Shown piece by piece: positions 1 to 12,300 of a stretch of 64,000 nt of DNA; the stretch's first letter is position 1, and each line of letters begins with the position of its first letter. The notes under the pieces are model-generated. The model searched no databases, was not told where the DNA came from, and was given only the letters and a program-made list of their open reading frames with translations. This DNA comes from Chrysomallon squamiferum. Taxonomy: Eukaryota; Mollusca; Gastropoda; Neomphalida; Peltospiridae. Both the position numbers and the translations under genes were made by a program. The DNA is taken from NCBI GenBank assembly GCA_012295275.1, contig CM022671.1, forward strand, positions 16,686,956-16,750,955. Reading direction: 5' to 3'.

Positions 1-362
1 TACAAGCATTTTCTAAAACCAATACCTTGGTGAACAGGACAAATGATTTAAACCAAAAAAAAAACCAAATACATTCTTGGAGTGTTTTTGTATAAAATGG
101 GTAATTTTATAAAATTCTGATTTAAAAATGTATGTAATTCTTGTTGCTGCTATAAAAAAGTAATATAAGGTATGAAATAATTACTTTTGAAATGTCTTTA
201 AATTGTAGCTTTTTTGAAAATTTCTAGATAATTTATTTATAAAATTGAAAATTTGCATTTCAAAACTTTTCTTTAATTTAAATAACAAAATAAATAAATG
301 AATAATAAAAAAAATATAATAAAATAAATAAGTAAATAAATAAATAAATTAATTAATTAATA

Positions 363-394
<32 letters not shown>

Positions 395-1509
395 CATGAG
401 AGAAAATGGTGATAATCTTACTTGAGTGTTAATCTGAAATTTGCCAGTGGTTTTATTTCCATGAACAGTTTTGTTGTAACTTGATGAAAAAGCCACACCT
501 ATATAAATACACATCAGTTACTTAGCCATAATAAATAAAACGGCTTATGCAGATTATTATAAAAACAATTTCTTAATTATTGTAAGTAAAACATTTTATG
601 TAAATCAGCATATCTGACTGACTGATGCAATCAAAGTACAGAACCATCTGAACATTTTGTTTTTATAAATATTAATAAAATTTTAAAATTTTTTGCTTCA
701 CTTTAAATATTTATATCAGCATATTATGAGCTTATACTTCAACAGTGTTTTGTCCAACAAGTTCAGTTTTGAGACTGCCATGGACACAATGCTTACAAAG
801 TCATGATCAGTGATGTAAATCACAATGATTAATCAAGGACAACAGAAACATGATTTTGCAGATCATATGAAAAACATATAATTCTGATTTTATCAGGCAT
901 CAAAAAACAGAAACATTGTCACTGTGTTCCCTCGCGTTACTGACATATTTTTACAAATAAGAAAATATAACAGAAATATTTAGAATATAAAACAGTGCTA
1001 TATAAATTTAGAACAGATATGAATTGAACAAGATAACTAATATATTGGTTCAGGTAACAATATTAAAAAAAGCTACCATTTAACTTCTACATAAATATTT
1101 AATAAGGTAAACATACTGTCTGTATTAAGAGAGGTAACAAACATACACAAGTTATTTGTATATGCTAAATTCATTTAAATATTGTAAATATAAAAATGCT
1201 ATCTTTATGTAATTAATGTAATAATATTAAAGTAAAAGGTGTGATTACTGTATTTATGTTAAATACGGTTAACAGCTATACAAAAGGTATTTATATTAAT
1301 TAAGATTAACAGATATACAAAAGATATTTATATTATATAAGATTAACAGATATACAAAAGGTATTTATATTAAATAAAGATTAATATATATAACAAAAGG
1401 TATTTATATTAAATAAAGTTAAAAGCTATACAAACAGTATTTATGCACAAGGAACTGACAAAATGAGCTAACAACATATGAAGATTGTATTAAGTCAGGT
1501 AACAGTTAC
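1..1509. other. A+T-rich non-coding stretch, probably intron of the WD-repeat gene
   Basis: No exon-like open frame was found. The splice donor at the left edge of the neighbouring minus-strand exon (GT at 1508-1509) points into this stretch, so it is most likely an intron with the rest of the gene lying off the window. It holds an AAT run near 360-391 and a tandem repeat at 1261-1442. Confidence 0.5.
1261..1442. repeat. Tandem repeat, unit about 38-40 bp, 4-5 copies
   Basis: Successive copies of a unit containing gattaacagatatacaaaag followed by gtatttatattaaataa can be read one after another, with a few substitutions and one or two short indels between copies. It lies in the presumed intron of the WD-repeat gene. 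Confidence 0.7.
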
Positions 1510-1713
1510 CTTTGTTCCACCAACACCTCCAGTAATGAGCTCATCTCGTAGAGGGTTGAACACGAGAAAGAGGACAGAACTCATGTCTGCACTGACAGAA
1601 CAAGTCTCCACAAAGTCATGATTCATAACCTGTAATGTTCATCATACGTTTGAAATAATAACAAGAAGAATAGTAATAATATAATGATGATGATGCTGAT
1701 ACTGATGCTGATC

Positions 1714-1770
<57 letters not shown>

Positions 1771-4700
1771 TGATGATGATGATGATGATAATAATGTTTT
1801 GATGATTCTGATGCTGATGTTGATCATAATAATAATAATAATAATCATAATAATAATATGATGATGATAATAATAATGTGTTGATGATGCTGATGCTGAT
1901 GTTGATCATAATAATAATAATAATATGATAATAATAATAATAATAATGTGTTGATGATGATGATGACGACAGTGATGATAATAATAATAATAGTAACAAC
2001 AGCAACATAATTAAAGTCAACAAAAGAAAAGGCAAAAGAAAACTCTTCACCACACATACTGTAGTACCACAAATATGGTCATGTACAAAATGAAATTATG
2101 TGATATTCATTTCCATTATATTTTAACCTAATATAATAACAAGTTTGTTCTGAACAAACCTTAATCTTACCGAAATGAACTATGAAATAATTAATATTAA
2201 GTAATAACAACATAAGACTATAACTTGTTTTTAATAATAACTGTTTTTTTAAGTACATTATATTACTATCTTCAAAGATTTACTATCTTCAAAGAACAAT
2301 GAAATAATCATTTGTGTGTCAGTGTGTCTGTCTGTCCAGATATTTGTCTTTCTGTCTGTTCAAACATCTGTCCATTGATCTGTTTCTGTCTGTTTAGCCA
2401 TCTATTTATGTGTCCATTTGTCTGTCACTCTGGCTTTTTATTCATCTATCTGTCTGTCCATCTATCTTTCTGTTTATCAATATATTATCTATCTGTCTGT
2501 CACTCTATGTCCCTCTGGCCATCCATCCATACAAACATCCATCCAGCCAACTACTGTACATACCTTCAATGAGAAATCTTTGCTCAGTGCAAAATAACAG
2601 TTGTACTTCTTTGCATACACCAAATATGTGATCAGTTTGTACTCGTATTTTGGATATGATAATGTCCTGATTACTGAAAAGTAAAAATAAATATAAATAA
2701 ATAAAAGTTGTCTGCCTCTCTCTCTGTGTCTCTCAAAATAAAATCTGTTTTTTTACAGTGGTTTTATATATGTGGAAACCAAGAATTGGACACAGATTAT
2801 AACTCACTGTATTTCAGTTATATCAGTGTTCCATCTACTGTCCAAAAGTGAATAAAATACAATTAAATAAAATAAATAAAGATGGAGTTTTTAATAAACA
2901 GTACAGATTTAAAATGACCATCTGCTTTTTCTGAAGCTCAAAAGTGAAGAAAAAATTAATAAATATATAGTTTTTAAAATAATAATTAAAAAATAATGGA
3001 AGAAAATATTAATTAAAAATTTAAAATGGAGAGACCTTCATTGCCAACCATCTGTCTCTTCCATGTGACCACTCCCTTAGAGTCAAGAATGACAAACTGA
3101 CGCATTCGTCCATTGTATGTGACTGAAAAGGATAAAATGTTCAGATATTTTAATATCACATGCACCAGTTCATTATGCATATTACTATACATTACATTAT
3201 CACTGATATACTAAATATCAGAATTTTTATATGATAGAGCTGTGATATTTTATTTAAATTATTTAAAGTGTATTTTGTTTTCAGTTCTTACTCATCATTT
3301 ACAAAAAACATTTGCAGTATTTTCTAATAACAGCCTATATGAATGCAGCAACTAAATGTATTTATATTGGAACCTATGAAAAACATTTGCAAAATGTTCT
3401 GATAGCTTTTTACAGATTCCTATATGAATCCCAAATCTCTACATCTTTATTAACTGTACTATTAAGCTGTGTTAGGATCATTATAAATAATTGATTAAGG
3501 TTGTATACTGAATGCTTTGAATACAACAACATGACCATTTTTTTTTCAACTTCCAAATAATCAGTAAATTCAGCACTCATTATTTTTGGCTGCCCTGTGG
3601 ACTATAGCAGTACCATTGTCAGTCACATGTTTAAAATATCCAAAAAGATTATGTTAAAATATGCATGAAAAACAATCTCAAAAATAACTTTTCAAATGTT
3701 CTATGCTGTGTTCCAAGCACTAAGTATTTTCTGTTATTAATTAAATCACTGATATATGTCTCTAACACCATCATCTTTGAATTTATGTGCAACTGCACAT
3801 ATATATGAAAATGTGAATGTGTGTTTATGTATTTATACAACTGAATGTTGTGTACTATATACACTTGAAAGTCTTTTTGTGTCTGGTATTTGTTTTGTGT
3901 GTGTGTGACCATCATACAAACCTCCCATCATGTCAGATTCTGATTTGGCATGTTCGTAAGTGGCTTTCAGTTGTATATCATAAGGAATACTTGTGTAATG
4001 CTCTGAAATCTTTCCTTGTTCTTCACAAGACACTGATCTGGTAAGACAGGGAGACAAATCACCATTTTCTGGCTGATCACACACACTGTGTGTCTCACTG
4101 TCATCATGATTCTCCATCTCACTAGTTACAGGAACATTGGACTATATCAGTGGTTACTGGAACAACACTGGAACATCTCTCTATCTTGTTAGTTACTGGA
4201 ACACACATTGAAACATTTCTATATCTCCATTTAGTTATTGGAACAATCCTGATGTGTCTCACTATCTCACAGGTTACTGGAACAACTCTTTATCTCACAT
4301 GGATACTGGAACAATCCTATTTCACTGTTTACAGGAACATCTCTTTATCTCACTGGTTACTGGAACAACTCTTTATCTCACATGGATACTGGAACAACTC
4401 TATATCTCACTGGTTACAAGAACAACTCTACATCTTACTGGTTACTGGAACAACTCTGTATCTCACTGGTTACTAGAACATCTCACTATCTCATTGGATA
4501 CTGGAACATCTCTTTATCTCACTGGTTACTGGAACAATAATGCAAACAAATCACTATTTCATTGGTTAGTGGAACAGCACTAGAACATTACAATTACTTC
4601 ATTGGAGTGCTGTAAAAACAAAAACAAAAGATGTCACTAAAAATAAAATTATTTTAACTTTAACTCTTTTCAGAGTTTTCAGAGTAAAATCCACTAAATG

Positions 4701-5506
4701 TAGCAGAAAAATATGTTATATGAGAGGTATGAACAGAGTCTTTAATAAATAATTATGAGACACTGGTTATAATGGGTAATAATGAGAATTGTAGTAGAAA
4801 CCAACAATATATAAACAAAAAAAAAAAAAGGCCAACAAGCTATGTATAAAACACTCATTCAAAATAACTTAAACAAACAATTAACATGGTTTCATTTATA
4901 TAAATGTTAAAAATCATTCCCTTATTTCAAAAGATAGTTGAAATGTTAAATTTGTCAAATGTACTGTTTAAACATCTGATATTTTTTATAGTTTGTTCAT
5001 TTTTCAATTTTAGTAGATTCATCTGTTATCACATCACATATCCTAAAACAAAACAAAAACTCAATGCAGTTTTTTTCACTCAACAACAACGACTAATTCG
5101 GATTTCAGAAATGTGTGGTAGACATTTAATATAATTTTCTAAAACATAAGGTTTATTAATTACAAAAATAATTAAATAATAATAAAAAATATTAGTTGTT
5201 CCCAAATAATAGGCATGCATGCTTCCACCTACACCAAACACAAAGAACGCCACTGTAAGCTGATTCTAAATTTATTCTGAATTATATTAATTGGAATGGT
5301 TAATTAATATATACTTAGAATAATTTAAAAAGTCAGTAGCAGATGAATGCTGTATTTATAATAATATTAATATTAATAATCCTTTAATGCACTGAGGTAA
5401 TTGATCTCTGATTCATTAAACTAGAGGTAAGCAGTCAAACCACTTAACCACAAATACTGAAAAATGAAAAGAAGAAAGGGTTACATTTTTTCTTTTTCTT
5501 TATTTC

Positions 5507-5545
<39 letters not shown>

Positions 5546-6802
5546 AAGAAAGAAAGAAAGAAAGAAAGAAAAAGAAAGAAAGAAATGTAACCTCTTCCTG
5601 TTTTCATTTTTCATTATTTGTGGTTAAGGGGTTTGACTGTTCACCTATAGTTTAATGAATCAGAGATCAATTACTTCAGCACATTAAGGGATTATTTTCT
5701 GTAACTAGTGTTTTAGGTGGGGGAGATGTTTGTTTTTCTTCTTCTTCTTATTGGGGTGTGTGTGGGGGTTTTTTTGGTCTTTTTGTGGTATTTTTTTTGT
5801 GGTGAGGGGACACATAATGTTTTATTATTTTGGTGTATATGTTGTTGTTGTGGGTTTTTTCCCAGAATGTATAGAGATGGAGATGTACATGTGGGTAAAA
5901 AAAAAGCAGTAGGTAAATGAAAATATGCAAAGGTTACATTCCTATCTTTACATATAGATAATTAGATAGACAGATATAGTTAAAGGCCTACCTACTACTT
6001 AGTACTGATAAAAATAGCCACTGCATTTCAGAAACAATTACCTCTTCTAATATAAAAGTTTGTCAATATTTTAATTTTCATGAGAAATAATCTTTTATTT
6101 ATTTGTATTTTTGTTTGGTTGTTTTGTTGTTGTTTTGTTTTTAGAAAGAAAGAAAGAAAAATTCCAACATTGGCCACTTGAGGATCAGGCAGACATTCGA
6201 TTTGTGCTGCATACACATTATTAATAATAAATTAAGCAGACAAGGAATTACTGCGTGTTAATTACTGTGCATTTAAATATTTGTTTATTTATCAATTCAT
6301 TATAAATATTAAGCCAGTCCGGTCATGCGTTACAAAGTACTGCTAAGAAGAATATTTAACGCAGGCAATATAACAGTGAAGAGCAATTTAGAATTACGTA
6401 ATATAATTCTGATTCATTATCTCAGAACAGTGGCTGATCTAAAAAAAATAAAACATTTCTACTGTAATTTACCAGTCCTTAGCTAAGCAGATGAGGTCAA
6501 AATATTCTAATTCTAGAAGTGATTTTCAGTATATTTAGCAGTATTTGTAAAATTAAATTAAGTATACGTAAATTGTCATGAAGTTATCTTTATACCTGAA
6601 TTTATTTATTTATTTATTTAACTGTCATTATTCTATACATAATTATAATCAAAGAACTGTCAAAACCTGTCACTTTGTAAATAGCAAGTTAAACGTGAAA
6701 TCCTCACCAGTAGATATTAGTTGTAGTTAACAACGCTTCGTTGTTGGGTTCCAGACACACAAATGGGGTTACGGCTCTCGATAAGCTGTAACTTGGATAT
6801 AC
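1510..6802 (-). CDS. WD-repeat-like protein, partial (five internal exons)
   Basis: Five exons on the minus strand join in phase: 6708-6802, 3922-4121, 3036-3122, 2564-2673 and 1510-1629. Each has AG before it and GT after it. They give about 204 continuous residues. The last part reads like a WD40 blade (SSVLFLVFNPLRDELITGGV), preceded by strand-like segments (RQFVILDSKGVVTWKRQM; LITYLVYAKKYNCYFALS). The exon at 3922-4121 is different in character: acidic, rich in Ser, Glu and Asp, probably a disordered insert. WD40 proteins are scaffolds, and I cannot tell which family this is; large WD proteins of cilia are one option, but that is a guess. Neither the start nor the end was found. The first exon should lie right of 6802, and a GC-richer patch near 7820-7870 with an ETS-like motif could be a non-coding first exon. 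The exon at 6708-6802 is the least certain; it is supported mainly by matching phase. Confidence 0.6.
1677..1993. repeat. Compound AAT/GAT microsatellite with higher-order units
   Basis: Long AAT runs alternate with GAT-type segments. The block gatgctgatgttgatcataa (or a close variant) recurs three times, each time followed by an AAT run. It lies in an intron of the WD-repeat gene, and open frames across it are only translations of the repeat. Confidence 0.85.
2310..2545. repeat. Degenerate CTGT/CATC tetranucleotide repeat
   Basis: Interrupted tgtctgtctg and catccatcta runs continue for about 230 bases. The open frames over it are low-complexity Ser/Cys/Leu translations. The stretch ends about 20 bases before the minus-strand exon at 2564-2673. 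Confidence 0.75.
4110..4590. repeat. Minisatellite, unit about 28-29 bp, roughly 16 copies
   Basis: The plus-strand unit is close to tatctcactggttactgg followed by aacaactct. Copies differ by a few substitutions (ggatac, agttac, ttagtg) and small length changes. The left end of the array runs into the splice acceptor of the WD-repeat exon at 3922-4121, whose first bases are themselves a copy of the unit. Confidence 0.85.
5378..5693. repeat. Large imperfect inverted repeat (foldback)
   Basis: The left arm (about 5378-5500) and right arm (about 5575-5693) are reverse complements over roughly 115 bases with few mismatches; for example aattgatctctgattcatta on the left is matched by taatgaatcagagatcaatt on the right. 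The loop is an ATT run followed by GAAA repeats. No open frame is present. It may be a foldback transposon remnant or an inverted duplication, and it sits in the intron between two exons of the WD-repeat gene. Confidence 0.85.
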
Positions 6803-6850
6803 CTGTAGTTGAAAACACGTTTAATGATCGGGTTTGAGAAGCTAGAATAG

Positions 6851-6906
<56 letters not shown>

Positions 6907-7060
6907 CATGATAATAATAATATGTATGAACTAAATTCTGTATATTTTAATGACAGTTAAGAATATATTTAATCCGTTTCACATACACACACAGGGCACC
7001 TATCATGTTATCTCTAGGTCAGTTTTAATGCTTCGTAAACACGTATATGTGAAATTCAAG

Positions 7061-7063
<3 letters not shown>

Positions 7064-7147
<84 letters not shown>
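7064..7147. repeat. Uninterrupted GA dinucleotide run, about 83 bp
   Basis: More than 40 perfect GA units follow one another. Such long perfect runs are usually polymorphic. An open frame of alternating Glu and Arg over it is an artefact. Confidence 0.95.
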
Positions 7148-7152
<5 letters not shown>

Positions 7153-7352
7153 ACATTTTGCATCACTCGCGTAAATAACGATGCAAGTTTTTTTAATTTT
7201 ATTTCTTTCTTTCTTTCTTTCTTTCTTTATTTATTTACACATTATTTTACTTTAAAAGTCTCAAGAATAAAAAGTATTTTCTATTACAGAAAAATGTACC
7301 CAAATGCTTAAAGAGGTATTAATAACAGAATCATTAATAAGAATTTAAAAAC

Positions 7353-7383
<31 letters not shown>

Positions 7384-7819
7384 AATAATCATAATAATAA
7401 TAATAATAATGTTTTCTCATCATGTTCATTAAATTTTATTAATTTTCTTGCCAATATAATTTTGTCAAAACCTTAATAGCTCGGACGTATTGTTTAACCT
7501 ACACCCCACTTGAGGCGTTTGACCTAGAAAAGGATATACCGATTCTCTATAGTTAAAGCCGTGAGATCGGAAATGGTTAGTTCCAGTCTAGTGAGATACA
7601 CACGCGCACACACGCACTGTATTGCTTTAAATGTTTCTTTCTACTTATTTTATTTACTATAGTTCTGTTGAAAATTGATTTGGATTTGTTAAATGTCGCC
7701 ACGGGCAGGTAGTTACCAACTAGATTAAATTTAGACAACGATCTCAAAGTTTAAATTTTAAAATTCAGTGGTAAACTGGATCGACTTCAGCTCCTCCCTT
7801 CAGGCCAAATTATACATAC

Positions 7820-7870
7820 CGGATATTAACTTCCGGTGATGGCAGTTGGTCAAAGACGATATAATGAACC
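7820..7870 (-). promoter_or_regulatory. Candidate promoter / non-coding first exon of the WD-repeat gene
   Basis: On the minus strand, ACCGGAAGT (plus-strand 7829-7837) matches an ETS-family core motif of the kind common at animal promoters. About 10 bases downstream is a good splice donor (CCG followed by GTATGT). The base composition is more balanced than in the flanks. This is inferred from motifs only. Confidence 0.3.
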
Positions 7871-9334
7871 GGCTGACATGAAATAATTTTTGTTTTGCAG
7901 TTGATTGTCTAAACGAAACAATTTTTTTTGTATAATAACAAACATGCATACGAGTATTATTTATTTGTGGTGTTGTAGAATGAATTTGTTACGAATATGA
8001 AGTATAATTTATGACTGAACCAAAATAGAATAGAAGATTCACGAATTTCACACACACACCTCGTTTTTTTTTTTTTTTTTAAATTAAATTTATGGTTTAT
8101 CAATTGGTCGCAAATAGAAATGTTTTCCCCTAATATTTAGCGAAAACGCTGAAATGTAAATCATATTTGTAACGCGAACTCGTGACTTTTGATGTAATAA
8201 TATACCGAATCGTGTGTGAAAAGCATAGTAAATACTGCAACAAATATCTAGAGTTTTGTATTCTGAGAGTTGTAGATTTGCTGATGGTCCCTGTTATCAA
8301 TGAATTTATAATATAACAAAAATAAATAAATAAAAAAGCAACCACCAGAAATACAACTTCAGTGTTCAAATACTTTGGTTTGGTTGATCATTTCAAATCA
8401 TCAGTGGATACTCAAAATATTTTTATTCTGAGTAACATAAAAAATGATTCTACCTTTCACACTGGTAACAAAAAAGTTAGAAATACTTATAAAATATTTT
8501 CAATTCTGCAAAAAAAAAATAACATATTATTAAAATTTTAGACTTGAAAACATTTTCCAATAATTTTGCATTTATTTACTAAGAAATTTATATTTTTCTC
8601 TTCTTTGTTTTCTTTTGTATTAATTTATTGAGAATTGTGTGTTCATTGATTTTGCTGCTTAGTAGCAACAATCTTCTGTTAAAGTGGGTAGTAAAAATCT
8701 AGCATTGTGTGTGTGTGTGTGTGTGTGTTTGATCTTTGAAATTAATAATACAGAACAAAAAATATTTATAATTTACATTATTTATTTTAAGCTTGTACCA
8801 TGATATTCAGTAAGTGAATAAAAGAAAAACAAAAAAGTAAATATTCATTTTCAAGCACAATAGGAATGTAAACATCTCTTGCATTTATCTCAGTGATTAG
8901 TTATAATGTGAAAAAAGAAAATGAAATCTATCAAAAAGTAAAATAAATAAATAATTAGTAGAATGAATGAAAGTAATTTTTATACAACTGTTAGATTAAA
9001 ATATTTTAAATAAAAAATATAGATTAATAAAAACATTTGCAGTAACTTTTGCTTAAAATTACTTTCAAAGTAATCAGAAGCTGATGGGTTTTTACACAAT
9101 TATTTGTTTTCAGATATTTTTTTTTTATATAAAGAATTATTTCAAATCTCATCAAAATTAAAATAGAGAAAAAATAAATTAGAAAAAGTATTTAGAGAAA
9201 TCCACTAATTTATAAAATAAAAAAAATAAAGTTAAATTCTATTTATGTATTGCTGTACTATAAACAAAGGAGAAATTGTCTTATCAACTGTCCTTGTACA
9301 TCTATGTTGACACAAAAGGAATTTTTTGAAAACT

Positions 9335-12300
9335 TTAGTCTTCCCATTCAGAATCATCATCATTTGCCTCTTCTTCACTCTCATCACTTTCTTCATCTGA
9401 AAACACAAATCAACATTTTCTTTTTCACTATCTACAAACTTTTGTTTTTATCAATTGAAACAGTACTGAGACAAAATAAAAGTTTTATAAACTTCTGCTT
9501 TCTAAAAAAAATCTAAATTTATATTAGTTGACTAAATATTATTGGGATCACACTTAAATTCACATAACCATAATGACCTTTGAGGACAGATTAATAAAAT
9601 TATTTCAATGTATATCAATATGTCACCAGTTTTTTTAAACCAATCACAATGCTTTTACTGTGTGATATAAGGAGAATATTTCAATGTACATACATGAAAT
9701 AGTCACTGATCTTTTCAAAACACAATCACAATACTTTTACTGCCTATGATTTAATTACCCTTGAGGACAGACTAATGAAAACATATCAATGTATATGCAT
9801 TAAAATGAAACCAATTTAAAAAACCCCAGTAATGATGCTTTTAATGCCTGTAATATAAATTTTATATTTACCTGATCCTTGGATGTGTTTCTGTCTGGAG
9901 GCAAGAGCTCGTGCAAGTGCTCCAACAAGACCTCCTACTTCTGGGGAATCAGCACTTGGTGTTTCCTGGACATGCACCTAAGTATTAAAAATAACATAAT
10001 CATTATTAAATAAATCAGTATCCTTGTATAAGAAATACATCAGCTTTTGGATGTCACTCTATGGTAAAGGCAATACTCAATGATGGTCAAGAGTTAAATT
10101 AAAATGTAGTGTAAAGAACAGTGCTAAAAATAAAACAATAACAAAAGCTAATGTAATATATTGTCATTTTCAGTTATAGATTTATTTAATCATCCTCTTA
10201 GCAGTCTTATAAAAAAAATTTTTTTTTTTTTTTAAATTATAAGATAAATTAAAGAACCTGTGTTATTCAAAAAATTTATATAAGCATAAAATAAAAAAAA
10301 GTAACCTTCTTGAGGGTGGCTCCTCCCCGAATCTGGGAAAGGAGATTGTCTCTTGGATCTGGAGCTGCTGGGGTGTTGTTCACTTGTACTGGATTTAAAT
10401 TCATGCCCCCTTTGATTTCATCCAGCAGTGCACCACGACCTGAAGGGGCTGATGATTGAGTATCAGAGGGTGGTGGAGGTGGTCCTGATGGTGGTGGTGG
10501 TGGTGGAGGTGGAGGGGGTTCAGGGACTGAAGAATTGGAAGCAGAGGAACTTGCACTGGAATTAACTGGAGGCCTTGGGGGAGGTACTGACGGAGCAGCA
10601 AGTGGTGGACGTGGTGGGGGTACACTTGGTGCCTTTGGTGCCAGATTGTTTGCTCGAGCAGGAGGAGGAGGTGCAGTTCCTCGAGTTTGTTGTACTCGAG
10701 AAGGGGGCACCGGAGGCACGGCTGCTGTACGTGGTGGAGGTGGAGGTACTCCTGAAGCAGAACGAGAAGGAGGACCTTGCTGATGGCTGGGAGGAGTGTT
10801 AGCTACAACATAAAAAAGAATAACATATGAGACGTATTGTCAGGTTTATGTGAATCTGACTAATTTTAAAAGAATGTCTACATGGCACATTATTTCTACT
10901 ACATTAATTACACAAATATTGCTTGTTTGTTGCATTGTCTTAGATTCATTTTTCATGAGTAAAATACATTTTTAAATAAAGAGAGATAAAAACAGAAGAA
11001 AAATAATCAAGATCAGAGTTATCATACATTTCTACTTTTCATTTGAGAAAATACTAATATATTTAAATGGTATGTTGACATAATTTTTAAAATTAATGAG
11101 ATTTATTATCAACAATTTGTTTTCAAACATTGTAATTTGTGAACTTAATACTTACCCTGTTCTGGTTGATGTTGCATGTCTCTGCGAAAAGCTTCCATAC
11201 CACCAGCTTTGTCAACAAAGTCGTAAATGAAATCAATGGTTTCTTTGTCTACTTGATCGTCCTTTGATATTCCCACTGACTGGAACAACATCTTCATGTC
11301 TGGCTCCAGGTTATTCATCTGTAGTCCAAGGAAAAATGGTGGCATATTAAAACAGTAATTCTTAACAAAGTTTATCTGAGTATTTGGGTGTTTATTGTTT
11401 CCAGTTTTTATACAAAAGTAGACCAGCATTACAGAAATACAATTTCTTTGACAGTAAATATTTTTCATTTTTTAAAAGCTATTTAAATAAATAAAGAATA
11501 AAAATACTACTACTAATAATGATAATAGTAATAATCATAATAATAATAATAATAATAACTCTTTAAGGGCACTTACATCAAATCCCTTGGTTGGATCCCA
11601 GCCAACATGACCAACGTGTCTGTTTTAAATCACAAAAAAAAAAAAAAAAAAAAAAAAAAAATTAAAATAAAATAAGTAAATAAAAGAGAACAATTCAAAT
11701 TTTAAACAGAAATTATTTTTGCAAATTTACTTTAAAACTACTTTTCTAAGAAATGCAACTAGCTTAATTAGATAAAGGACTTTAAAATAGTATGATTAAA
11801 TATTATCAGCATTCACTACTAAACATGAAGTAGACATAAAAAGAAAAAAAAAAACAACAAAATACCACATTTTTCTGAACTATTTCTATGACACACTAAG
11901 AAAACTTCACCAATACTTATTTAAAAACCCATGATTGTTTAGAAATATAGGAACTCATAAAAACATTATTAGCAAAAGTGCATTCATCTAGATGGAGATC
12001 TAACAGTGTGTTCACCAATAAATGATTTAATAAATTAAAAAACAGGATCTGTGAAGTTCAAAGACAGTATATAAAAATTACCTGAAGTTGGTAGGAGTTC
12101 CAATGTCATTTTTGGTAAGAGCTTTCTTTTTGCCTCCCTTTTCTGGTTTACCTTTCTTTGATGTACCATTTTTACTTGGCTCAACATTCACAGTGGCAGG
12201 AGTATCTGAATTACACATAAAACACATATATTTACGTATTTAATATAAGAGACATAAATACATAGATACCATTAGATGTGAGACTTAACTACATAAATGA

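Larger units (their letters stand above)
6803..9334. other. Intergenic stretch between the WD-repeat gene and the WASP gene
   Basis: This should hold the 5' end of the WD-repeat gene and the 3' UTR of the WASP gene, both on the minus strand. No convincing coding exon was seen. It contains AAT (6850-6905), GA (7064-7147), TTTC (7200-7227) and GT (8708-8728) repeats. The segment 7480-7870 is less A+T-rich than its surroundings. Confidence 0.5.

Noticed and set aside
1642-2072. Open frames rich in Tyr, Ile and Leu on the minus strand
   Set aside because: They are translations of the AAT/GAT microsatellite and would reflect only the repeat.
2312-2631. Ser/Cys/Leu-rich plus-strand frames
   Set aside because: Translations of a CTGT-type repeat. 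A real minus-strand exon begins at 2564.
4150-4583. Two overlapping 108-109 codon frames with repeated TGTTLYLT units
   Set aside because: The repetition comes from the 28-29 bp minisatellite, which is open in more than one frame.
6950-7174. Frame with a long alternating Glu-Arg run
   Set aside because: Translation of the GA dinucleotide run.
10535-10802. Gly- and Val/Glu-rich plus-strand frames
   Set aside because: Antisense of the proline-rich exon of the WASP gene.
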